From: Pristionchus mayeri
Lineage: Eukaryota > Nematoda > Chromadorea > Rhabditida > Neodiplogasteridae
Assembly: GCA_036245805.1 (NCBI GenBank)
Contig: BTRK01000001.1
Location: forward strand, 24,249,087-24,313,086
Length of the DNA stretch: 64,000 nt
Direction: 5' to 3'
Below, in pieces: positions 45,954-56,766 of the stretch. Each line of letters opens with the position of its first letter. The stretch's first letter is position 1. A program made the translations under genes and the position numbers. The notes under the pieces are model-generated. The model saw only the letters and a program-made list of their open reading frames with translations. It ran no database searches and was not told the DNA's origin.

Positions 45954-48900
45954 CCCTTAATTGAAATGCTCATTCAGTTAAATGGAAAGGACAACAACGA
46001 AATGAAGGCAATCGATGGAAGGAATACTCGGGTGAAACAGAAGAATGAAGAAGAGGGAAGGGATGTTTGTACTGCTGAGATATGTTGCAGAGAGGGAGAA
46101 AGAATGAGGAATGAGTGAAAGTGTTCCCTTCCCCTCTTGGATTGACCGAAGGCAGAAGGGAGAAGAATGCCTGAATGGAGAAGAGAGGGAAAGGGATGAT
46201 GATACAAGAGCAGGGCTGGAGAGAACCATAACTGGACAATGGAATCGAGAGGTGAGAAAGGAAGAGGGGAGGGGGGGAGGAGGAGGAGGATTGGGCAAGG
46301 CTGCAAAAAGAGGAGGAGAAGTCGAAAGTAGATAATAGCCGAGGAGAGGAGACTGGTCTATCTAAGGAGTCTCGAAGAGGAGAGACGACAATTGAAGTGA
46401 CGATGAGAGATTCAGAAGAGATTCGAGCATTGAAATGGAGGGAGGGAGCAAACATTGGAGAGAGGAGAGATTCTGATGCCTATGGACGATGAGTTATCGA
46501 TTGAAGAGGAGAGAGAGAGAGACGAAAATAGGGAATTTGATCGAATTGTGAGAGAAGACGAAGAAGAAGAGGAGAAGGAGGCTAGTGTGAGTGGGACTGA
46601 TTCAAGAGTGTATCACCCTTCTTCCCTTCCTTCTCCCTCCTTCCTCCTCCTCTTCTCTCTCCTCCCTCTCCTCTCTCATCCATCCTCATCCTCTCCGTAT
46701 TCTTCCATTTCCATGGCAGAATGAGTGAGTCATTAATGAAGAGAAGAGAGGGCACTGCAACCAAGAAAGAAAAGAGAAAGGAGAGAGAAGAGAGCAAAAT
46801 GAAATTGAATCGGCCATTGACCATGAGGATTAAACGATTTCGGAAACAGAACACGAATAGTCATAGGACTTCTCGGAAGGAAGAGACGACTAAGGGAGAG
46901 AAATGAGAACACCTCCCCTCCCTCCCCCCTGTGAAAATGTGAGTGTGAATATTAATGAGAATGAGGAGATATGAGTCAAAAGATGGAAGGGATTCAAATG
47001 AGAGTATGCACTGGTGGAGAGAAGAGAGAGGGGGGATCAAATGGAAGTGCACTTCGGAAAACCGAAAGGGCCATTCATCATCACCCTCAACGGAAGAAAT
47101 AGAGAATGGGTACGATGGATCGAGAGAGATTGAATGATTTTGGTGATATTCTACGACAGGAACTACGGTATTGCATGGAAACAGTTTAATCTTCGTGAAT
47201 TCATAGGGAGAAGAGTGAAGCATGGATGTGAAGGGCCTTTAACGGCGGGATGATAGAGGGAGGGGGGGGGGATCTCTCTCCCCCCTCGGGGCGACCTTGT
47301 TGTAGGTCATTCGAGAGATACAAACACGAGAGCATTCGAAGCTCCAATTTATTCCCAATACGAGGAATGGAGAGAAGTTGGGAGATTACTGATGCAGTAA
47401 ACGTCATATAATATTATGTTTTGGCAAAGCAAACCAGAAGGGTGATCACAGAGGGGGAAGGGGCCTCTCTCTGATGAGAAGTGTTGAAAGGGAGGAGGAA
47501 TTAGACTGTACTCCATCCATTCATCCCTCGAGTGGATGTTCTTTGTTGAGCAGAAGAAGGAGAAGGAGGAGGAGAAGGAGGATGAATGGAGAGAAACAAC
47601 TGCCGATGGAACGAGTACACAACACTCTCACGACCAGTACTATCGCAGTCTCTCCATGGAATACCACCCAATAGACTCTCGTTCTTCTTCTCGATAAGTA
47701 CCAATACTGTGCTCTTTAGAGGTTTAGTGAAAGGTAGTTCGAATGTTTTCAAAACGTGTACCAAATGGTGAAGTGATCAGAGGAATCACATGGGATCAGA
47801 GAATAACTCGAGAGTTTTCTTTGCTCAGAGTAAACAGACGACGACGAAACTGACGCACATCCTCTCTCAACTTCCATTTAACTGAACAACATATTTATGA
47901 AATACGGCTAAATAGATCCCCGCCAAAGAAAAAAGGCTTAACCTTCCTTCTTCGAAGTATTGGAAGCGTGAAGTCAGCAGACGAAAGACAAAACAGAGCC
48001 GCTCTTTTCTTCTTTTGCTTTCAGCGTCGATGAGCTTTTCCTCTGATCTTTTTGTGTTATCTTTCCCTTCGTCGGAACATGGATAGGACACTGTCGTCCG
48101 TCTAAGGAAGGCGCCACTTCCTCTATTTGCGCACTATTTCATAATTATGCCACAAACTACTATGTATTAAATTGCACAATCTCCAAATCTATAAATGTGT
48201 CCCCTCCTCTGATTCTGTTCTGTACAGTGACCCCCTCGGGCGATGTTTCATCTTCCCAATTGTCCATACTCCGTCCATTATTCATTCTTCATTTCATTGA
48301 GTAGATTTCTCGTCGATGACGACGAAAGAGGAAGAGGAAGAGAAGAGAGAAGATGGCCCCTCTCAGAATCTCTTTGTTTGTCTGTGATTCAGAACTGGAT
48401 CTACACTCGCATCAACTCTCACTCATTTTGACGCAGATGATAACAGGTGAAGAAGGGAAAGACGAGGGAGTGGACAGCTGAAGTGACGGTGCCTTCCCTT
48501 CTACCATCCCAATCCTATTATTAGCAGTTAGTGTTCGGTGGCGATGAAGGGAGGGAATGAGCCAATCATTCAATTCCTTCCTTTCCTCCACCCGGAAGAG
48601 AACAGTTTGTTCTGCAGCAACCATGGAATCCACGTGTTGCATAGAGTGTCTCAATTGCGTGTCTCCGCTGAAGACCGTCGACTTCCCCCTCAGATCGAAG
48701 TGGGAGGAAGACTGCACAAATATATAATGGCAGACTATTGGTGCGAGTGGGGATGGGGTGGCCACTCTGGTGGCCATTGTCTCGTTCCCATTCTCCCCTC
48801 ACTTTACGATTCCCTGTAATCTTTCTGCCGCATCAATTCCACTTCTCTCCCATTTATGCTTCTTCTCGAATGAAATAAACGATGAAAACACTCCCACTCA

Positions 48901-50077
48901 CTCGAAATATCCCCCAGGATGCATCGCGTAATTCGAAGAGCACCATAACTTGAGCCAATTTCCGAGTTGGCACTTGAAAGTGCGACATTTCATTGGCTGG
49001 GTTAGGATTAAATTGGATAATTTTGGAAGAAGAAACCGATCAATGATTAACAAGTCAGAGAACGGAAGTACAGATGACGAGTTCCCTGAATTCATGGATG
49101 ACTCTGCAGAAGGAAGGACGAGACCACCCTTCCTCCTTATCCTCCTTCTTCCTCCACCCTTCCCTCCCCCCGCATTCCTCCCATCTCGCATCTTCCTCAA
49201 CGGAAATGCGGAGTAGAGGGAGGGGGGAGGGAAGGAGGGAGGGAGGGAGGGAGATCCATCCATCATTCGATTCTAATCGAGAACACCCATCAGGAGAATG
49301 CACGAGAACGGGGAAGGGACACTCGGAAGGATCGTGCTCGTGCACATCTCCAGTCAATACTCTGCCGTGTGATCCATAGTCCCATAGTAATATCCACCCC
49401 TTCCCCATCAGTAGTCCTCAGCTGTAGGTGGTGGAGGTGGAGGGGGGATCGAGTATCGATACTCTCGTCATCGCAGCTTCTCCATGAGTGGGAGTAAGTC
49501 GAGAATGGCCTCTAATAATAGAAGTGCCCGTGTTTGCTCCCCTCTGTGTCCATGCCCCCGTGCCTTCCTATTCCGACAATCGAGAAGTTTGGCCATTTAA
49601 TCGAAGATGACGACATCAGGAATCTGCTTCTGAAGCCTCTCTTCCCCCGTTCTTCGGGAATAAAAGTGCAAACTAGATTTGTGGTCGTCGTGAAGTCTCC
49701 CTTCCTCTCGTCTCTTCTCCAATCATTGTTCTCATTGGTCTTCTAATCGAAACTTTCTTTTCTTCTCTTCACTTCCATCTTCTTCTTCTTCTTTTCCTTC
49801 ATCTGAGGCCATTATGAGCTTACTCAATGGCTAACTCGCATTATAAAATATGGACAGAGAAAAGAGAAAAATGGAATTGGTTTTTCGGAGGAAGAATTAT
49901 GTCCATGAGGTATCCTGATTGGACTGTGAATCAATCAGAGGAAATATGTAATTGGGTGATATCACTCTTCATTACTGTTTCCTTCTCCTCTGGAGGCGGG
50001 GAGGGAGGGAAGGGGCGGGACTAGTCGCCCCCCTTTCCGAGTCCTCCCCTCACTTACATTCAAACGGGCAGTCAGTC
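45954..50077. other. Long intergenic region, no recognised gene
   Basis: 4.1 kb. 45970-47600 is purine-rich on the plus strand and resembles the block at 23-29 kb; it lies upstream of the minus-strand esterase. 47600-50077 is more balanced and leads to the neuropeptide gene. Many reading frames exist but are low-complexity. The frame at 48538-48819 contains an odd Trp/Gly/His-rich end (WCEWGWGGHSGGH) but lacks splice or family support. A gaggg(a) microsatellite is at 49214-49252. Confidence 0.55.
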
Positions 50078-51095
50078 ATGTCCCCGCTTCCTTCTCCCCT
50101 GATCATCCTCCTCATCTCTTCACTCCTTGTCTCTGTCATCACTGCACAGAGGTACTGTATACTGGATATGGTAGGACTGTGATGAGTACTGTAGGCCACT
50201 ATGGATTATTCGATGTGGATACTTACAGTAGGATTTCTCGAGCAGCAGGGGATGCCATGACTATGATGACATTTTGAATATAGCTCATTCTTCTCTCGAA
50301 TCGATCTTCTTCTGTTTCAGTCCCTCTCATTCCTTCTTTATTTCATAGTTTCTGTCGTTGACACTAAGGGGAAGTAATGGGAAGGAAGGAGGGGAGAGGC
50401 TTTGTACTCCTCATCTGGAAAGGAATGACTTCATCCTCCCTCACTCGATCAGAGACAGAGGGGGGATCAGTTGATTCCAGTGGCCGTGGTCTATGAATGC
50501 TTGATTGCTCTGAGTGTAGACTGCAGCTGGAGTGGAAGGGATATCACCTGTCTCCTTCGTCCTTCACTCAGATGGTCATCTCATTGCAGTGACGACGAGG
50601 GATACTACAGGGAAGCACGCGCCCCCAAATTGGTTCGATTCGGTCGAGGAGGACCGAAACTCGTACGATTCGGAAAGCGAAGTGACCCCTCCATGAATAC
50701 AGAGGTCCGTTGAGTCTATGATCTACACACTGGCCTACTCTCTCTCTCTCATTCTCTCTTTCCCATTCCTTCCTCCTCCCCTTGAATAGCTCCACGCGGA
50801 AAGAACAAAACGAAATTGCATTCATTCGCATTTGGTGTGCTCTCGCGACATTTGAAGTCCACCTAGATTCTAGCATCATATTGTCGCATGGGACCACTTT
50901 TTCATGAGCCTTTCTAATCATAGTTGTTATCTGAATGACATCAGAGTATTTCGACCGTAAGATTACGGTAATGAACCTCGTTCCGTTCAGGAGTACGACG
51001 ATATGACTGCATACAAGCGAGGAGGGCCCAAGGTGATTCCATTGAAGGTCTCCTTCCACTCATCATATCTCTTTCAGCTGGTTCGATTCGGCTAA
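50078..51095 (+). CDS. FMRFamide-like neuropeptide precursor with three LVRFamide peptides
   Basis: Secreted precursor cut into short amidated peptides. Four exons keep frame to 82 residues: 50078-50151, 50590-50704, 50991-51032, 51078-51095. A signal peptide is clear (MSPLPSPLIILLISSLLVSV, then ITAQ). Exon 2 encodes R-APKLVRFG-R and GGPKLVRFG-KR, where G is the amide donor and R or KR the cleavage sites. A third peptide, KR-GGPKLVRFG, is split by a 45-nt intron between Lys and Leu and ends at the stop codon. The peptides most resemble the C. elegans flp-5 group by the charged residue before the hydrophobic pair, but the LV core differs, so no symbol is assigned. The first intron (437 nt) could hide another exon. 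Confidence 0.85.
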
Positions 51096-51601
51096 CTGCC
51101 TGTCCATCCATCCTCGACTACCAAGGGTCTCTACTCCACTCAATCATCCATTCCCTTTGCCAGTCCACTTTTACTCTGAGTGATAAAGAGTATAGAAGGT
51201 TGTCATCTCCATCAATCGATCCCAATTTCTTTGTTAGCTTCACTTCATCTCGAATTTCGTGGCATTTTGCTGCTACGATCCGAATTCCGAAGACTAATTC
51301 ACAGTTACTTCTCTTGCTCCATGAAACACTCAAAAGATGAAAGGATGAATGAGACACACGATGTAGAATGAGATCATTCTGCTGTTCCCTCTAATCTCCC
51401 CGTAATCACTTCACTCCACGTGTCTACTCACTCACTCACAATCATCATTCATCGAGACTCAATTCAATCGTCGAGAGGTGGAAACTACCCGTGTACTACT
51501 AGACAAGTGATACTAACTGCAACAACGTACAAATGGACTGATGGAGCGAAGGGATGGAATGGGGGGGGGGGGGGGGGGTAAGGGGGTAAGGGGGGGGGGT
51601 A
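51096..51601. other. Convergent intergenic region with G-run cluster
   Basis: 3' flanks of the neuropeptide gene (+) and RPAP2 (-). At 51561-51599 an 18-base G run is followed by agggggtaa and another run of 10 G, a strong candidate G-quadruplex just past the RPAP2 stop. No coding exon supported. Confidence 0.6.
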
Positions 51602-54600
51602 TCAATGGGAGGTCGTCTCGAACATCTCAATCCTTCCTTCGATGACCTTGATCATTCTGGAGTAGGGACTCTCTTCCAACTGCCACATCTCGAGTAGTGA
51701 TCGCATCTGAATGAGAGTATCAATCATCCATTGGTACTTCCCTCCTCTAAATGACTCTCGTGACCACTAACCATCCGTCCTCCACCCTATTTGGCGTCAT
51801 TATTTTGGCAAACGGTGCTTCCCCCGTGATGAGAGTGCTCTTCCCTCCATTCAACCTACATGAGGGATGAATACCATCCCCTCCCTTCCCTTCACTTCAC
51901 TCGAATGAGGGAAACGAACGGAGCTCATCTCCCAAATGGTTTCTAATTAGTATTCCCTTCCCACCCAATCTCAACCCACCTCCGTACAATCTCTGATGAA
52001 GCCACGCTATTCCGTGAATGACAGGAATGGAAATGAACAGAGAAGAGAAGGGGATAACACTACTACGCAAAAGGACTAAGACAATGGTAAGCAGTAGTAC
52101 AAATACTCAATGGGAGTTCATACATCGCTCATCCCCACTCTCTTAACCTATAATTTATTCTAAATATCCATCCACTGTTTTTTTAGTCTAATTTCTCGTG
52201 GATCTCCTAGTCCTCAGACACGGCAGTGGACAGGGTGGGATGATCCCCTTGGCTGTTCGTGACACTCTCCCATCTGATAACCCCCCCCCCCCTCCCTTTC
52301 TTCTCCCTCCCTCGCACTTCCCCACATATTCCATCTAGCACGTTTCATGAAAATGGCATCAGAAGGGGGAGGGAGGGGGGAGGTTGGAGGTCGTGGGAAA
52401 GTAGTGCTGAGAAATAGTTAGCCCTTGGTTCGTCACCATCCCATGCCTCTCTCTCTCTCTCGTCATTTCCTCCTCTCCATTTCTTCGTCCTCACCTCATT
52501 CGATAGATTTCCAAGGGGGAAGAAGTCGTTCTCCAGTTCATCACTCAGCATGCACACACTACAATATCAATGAGATACACTTGGAAGAAGTTTAATTAAC
52601 TGTGTAAACTGCAGATAGAAATTCCATCCACTCGGATTCATTCTCCCATTTCAACTTCTACTATGCACTCGAATTATTCACACTAAATATGCTCCTTGTT
52701 TACTGTCTACCTCAGAGAGATATAGAGGAGCGTGGCCCAAATAGGCGTAAGCTTCTCCCTGAGTGCAGAGAGAGGGATCACTTACATTCTCCACAATCCG
52801 AGAGTGATCACTCTCATCTCCTTCTTGCTCCATCCTGTCACTGAATGAGCATCCAAAGAGAGAGTCGAGACTATCGATCGGAGGTCTTCCAGACGAGTCG
52901 AACGGACGCACAGATGAGCCTCCATAGAGAGATACCTGTGAGAATACCCTTGCATTCGAATACTTTATACTCCTTGGTATATCATCAATTCAGTGATAGA
53001 GCACAAGAATCCAGAAAAGAAGGATGAGTATAGCTGTGCAGAATCTCTCTCCCAATAGAGTATTTCACTCCTTCGACCTCTCCGGATGTTCGTATGCCCC
53101 AGTGTATTTCCATCCAGGATCTCTCACTCCTCCCATTCCTCCCCCCACTAGATTATCCTATTCATCCAAGCGGTAAAACAACTCTGTCTACTTTCTCTCG
53201 AACATTCTCGCATTCTAATTCCTTCTACGAACAATTGCGCACTCCATCGTACGGAGAATCGAAGAACGAGGAAAGGAATCCCTCCATGGAAGAAAGTGGA
53301 AGAAGACGTCATTGGAGGGGGAGGACTGTCTCCTGGTTGACACATAGTCTAAAGTGAGAGAGGTGCAATGAATCAAGTGGCATCCCTGGCACGGGAGAGA
53401 GGAAGAGGATGGGGATAAATGAATGAGGAAGGCAACTCAAATGCCTTCTACTTCAACAGGAATGAACGAGTTCGCATAAACTGATGAACCGAGTTGCATA
53501 GGTAGCGCTTCGAAATTAGCTTGTAAAATAACAAAGATTTTGTTCGTAGGTCTAGTCTGTGTCTCCGAAGTAATCCCTCTCCCCTTGAGAGCATGCTTGA
53601 TTGAGTCAGGAGACGTTCCCCAATTGGATAGACGAAACACCCGATAGACTGCGAGAATGGGAAACAAATTTGAGCACGAAAGATTGCGAATATTTCACGC
53701 GCACAGACAATTAGAATTTCTTTCTCTAGAGCTTTAAAGAAAGAGATACGAAATGGGGAAATCAAACTGACGTTGATTTGATGGAGGTGATCATGATCTC
53801 GATTCTTCTCTTCTTCACATCGAATCCATCGACCATTGGAAGAGGAACTGATTCATCCTACAAATATCAATCATATATCTACCACTATTGCTTATCCGAT
53901 GATCTACTGAAGGGAATCAATGTCCTCAATGCGGTTCCGTCCTTCATCTCAATAATTAACGATGTCCTAATTTGTCCATTCATGACTCGTCTTGTTTTCA
54001 GCAATCTTTCAAAAGCTCTCTTATATTTTCCCCCACATCACCAGGAAATTAAAGAGAATTTAAACGAATCGTCAAAATATTCGAAATAATTGATTAATTA
54101 AAAAAGAGTAAATAAATTCAAATAATTTACGTATATATGATCGTATAAATATAGGACCAACATTCTCGACAGCCTCTGCCTTATCTCCGGCGTAGAATCT
54201 CTTGAGCAGTCGATCCACTTCAGTCACTGGTCTTCTCCCCCCCATCCTCACCAATTCAGTAGTCCGTCGATTCATCCAGTCCCTTCAATCCGCATTTATT
54301 ATTTTCATTGTCGTTTCATCTTCCTCAAACAATCCCTCTCAATTTACTTTTCTGCTTGTATCACGACTAGTGCACCCCACCACAACTGTCCCATGGTACA
54401 GTGGCTAACAAAGCCCACTGAAATTCCAAGGGTGGGCGGTTCGATCCCATCCGGGACTCGGTGAAGAACAAAAGATGACGAGTCCTACTCCAAATCCAAA
54501 TTATGGGGATAATGAGGCATTTGTCTGAGAGCGTTTTGCTGTTTTTTGCAGCCGGGTTTTAATTCAATTTGCGCCCCGAGTGAAATGGAATGGAGTGTGC

Positions 54601-56200
54601 ACCCAAGGGTGAAGGAAGTCCCACGTAGAGTCGAGTAGTCACACTATTGCATGCCTTCTCATTCGGAAACTAACGGAAACAAGACTACGTCAACGAATTA
54701 GCTAAGAAGATTACGGTACTCACACGAAGTTCTTCACGGGAGTCTCCCAATCACCAGTGAAGGGAACGGTCTCCTCAGGGAGAGTGTCCATCTCTTCAGT
54801 AGTCAATCCATTCATTCCATTCGATGATTCTTGAGTGGAGGGAGATGGTTTTTCTTTCTTTGAGAGGAATGCCATCTGAATGATATTCATTGGTATAATA
54901 GATGGAGAATAACTCTATCTGGGACAAGAGAGATGGATTGCACCCTTAATTCATTCCTAGACACATAACAAAGGATGCAATAGGTATGGGTTCGAATGAT
55001 ATAATGCCCCTACCCTCTCTTCTTCCTTCAGCTGAGCTGTTGTCAATGGCTTTGCCTCAGTCAAAATCGCCTTCCGTTTAGGCGCAACTTTGCGGTTCTC
55101 AAATGAACTCGATCAACATTAGATGGATCATCAAGGGAACCTTCAATTTCTCTTTGAGTGCCTTCAACTTCTCATCCTCACTCCTCTCGTCCTTCTTCCC
55201 CTCATCCACTTCAATCTTCTCCGGATTCCTCTTAGTCTCTCCATTCCCCGATACAGTACAGTATCTCTGGATGGAGGAGAGAAACTCTTTATCCTCAACA
55301 TTCATCAATAGGCAGAATAGTCAAGTGCATTGTTCACCTCTCCCTTCTTCCCTTCTTCATCTTCTTCCTTCTCATCATCAGTGGAAGTTCCGTCTCTCTC
55401 GGCGATGAATAGATTGTCTAGTCGACTGACTAGCAGAGTGTCCTTCACTATCTCCACTCCTTCTCTCTCCGTCGATCGTCGAGGGGAAGGACCGACAGGG
55501 GATGCACTCACCAAGGATGAACGAGGGAATGAAATCTCTGCAATAATCAATACATTATATTCAAAGTAAACTAATAACATATAATATGCATAAGGTAGAT
55601 TAGATGAGTGTACCCTTGGGCGTGCGTGTTATCCATAGTGGTTCTTCTGGCAGATCCTCCTTCACTGCTTCGAATCGATCCCAGCACTCACTACTGCAGA
55701 AGGAGAGTCGATGAGATTGACTCTTCTCGTAGATCTGAGGGAGGGATGGTATCACTATCGATGGGATTCCCCTCACCTTCCCCTCTACTCGATCTATCTT
55801 GTACTTCTGACTTCCCTTCGCTTTCTCCATCTTCTTCTCACAACTAGGAAAGGCACACAATTGGGCAAGGAATCGTTCATCCGCCACTTCCTTCCACGAC
55901 GATCGATCGAGGTACGGTAGCTAGAGAGAATATTGATTACAATGAGCATCAGATTCAATCGATACTCTAAGTGCATCGTAACTCACATGTTGTAGTGTGG
56001 TCTTCTCATCAACTGCATCACTCAATGCCATTATCGCTTCGAAGACTCGTTTCCGTAACCTGATAGATCTCCTTCCACTACAATAGAGTATGGCAATCCA
56101 ACCCCTTCTCTCTGGCCTCCTCATCCATTTCCTTCTCCTTCCCTCTGGAGAGTATCTCCTCTGCTGCTGCTGCTACCATCTTCCACTGTCGCTCGTCCAT
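51602..56200 (-). CDS. rpap-2: RNA polymerase II CTD phosphatase RPAP2/RTR1
   Basis: Removes Ser5 phosphate from the RPB1 CTD and helps import polymerase II. Exons with matching phase: 56103-56200 (MDERQWKMVAAAAEEILSRG), 55987-56059, 55777-55920, 55615-55734, 55512-55537, 55338-55451, 55141-55293, 55014-55097, 54724-54875, 54162-54231, 52786-52935, 52711-52751, 52495-52558. The RTR1 zinc domain is unmistakable: ADERFLAQLCAFPSCEKK then LSFCSSECWDRFEAV and PEEPLWI, giving Cys-x4-Cys and Cys-x3-Cys. A charged linker follows. The C-terminal part is less sure: exon about 51976-52060 does not join 52495-52558 in phase, while 51786-51855 and 51602-51705 fit each other. The intron 54232-54723 holds a tRNA-like sequence. 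Intron 52936-54161 is 1.2 kb. Confidence 0.85.
54387..54470 (+). repeat. tRNA-like sequence, probably tRNA pseudogene or SINE head
   Basis: An A-box-like tggtacagtgg and a B box ggttcgatccc lie 36 nt apart. Ends gtccc and gggac pair, and gcccac...gtgggc forms an internal stem, but the D arm does not close and one T-stem pair is mismatched. No normal anticodon loop can be assigned. It sits in an RPAP2 intron on the opposite strand. A tRNA-derived SINE head or decayed tRNA is more likely than a working tRNA. Confidence 0.5.
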
Positions 56201-56766
56201 TATCGACCACTGAATGAACAGCCCTCGTATCACTTCTCCTTCTTACTGTTGGGTTCTCCCCGTTCATCGAGATATTGATTGATTGATGTGCAACATGTCT
56301 CGCCCCCCTTGTCTTTAGCCATTCTTAACAACCTTTATCGCGATTCGATATGTTCTTTGTAATATGCATAGCGCTCTTGTGTACATCATGAATCGAGTAG
56401 ATCATAGATACAATAAAGATTGACTAGACGAGGATTTGATCCTCCTGAAGTAATAACAGTCATGAATACACTGCAGCTGAAGGTTAAAAGAATGTGATGA
56501 ACAATCGGGAAGGAAAAGAGACCAGCAAGGCGAGATTTGTATAGACCACAGCAGATTGAATAGTATCACTTCAACGGAAAGAACTAAATATGCATCGATG
56601 CATGCACGGATAAGACTCTCTTTCTGTACAATTGAACGGGGAAATGTTAGGCTGGAATGATCTGTTCGACTAAAACGGGAACTATAGAACCGGGGAGAGG
56701 CAGGTTAAGGTACATCTATACTTCCTGAGGGCATGAGAGTATATGAGGAAAGGGAGAGATCAAAGA
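56201..56766. other. Spacer between palmitoyltransferase and RPAP2
   Basis: 566 nt between two minus-strand genes. Moderately AT-rich, no supported exon. It contains the RPAP2 promoter or an intercistronic region; no minus-strand AATAAA was found near the upstream stop, so an operon is not supported. Confidence 0.4.

Noticed and set aside
46455..46906. Charged reading frames that could be a nuclear protein
   Set aside because: Same purine-bias effect as at 23-29 kb; no conserved motif and no consistent exon structure.
48538..48819. Plus-strand frame with a Trp/Gly/His-rich end
   Set aside because: No splice signals, signal peptide or family match; overlapping minus-strand frames are equally long.
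54387..54470. Working tRNA gene
   Set aside because: The D arm does not close, a T-stem pair mismatches and no anticodon loop can be assigned.
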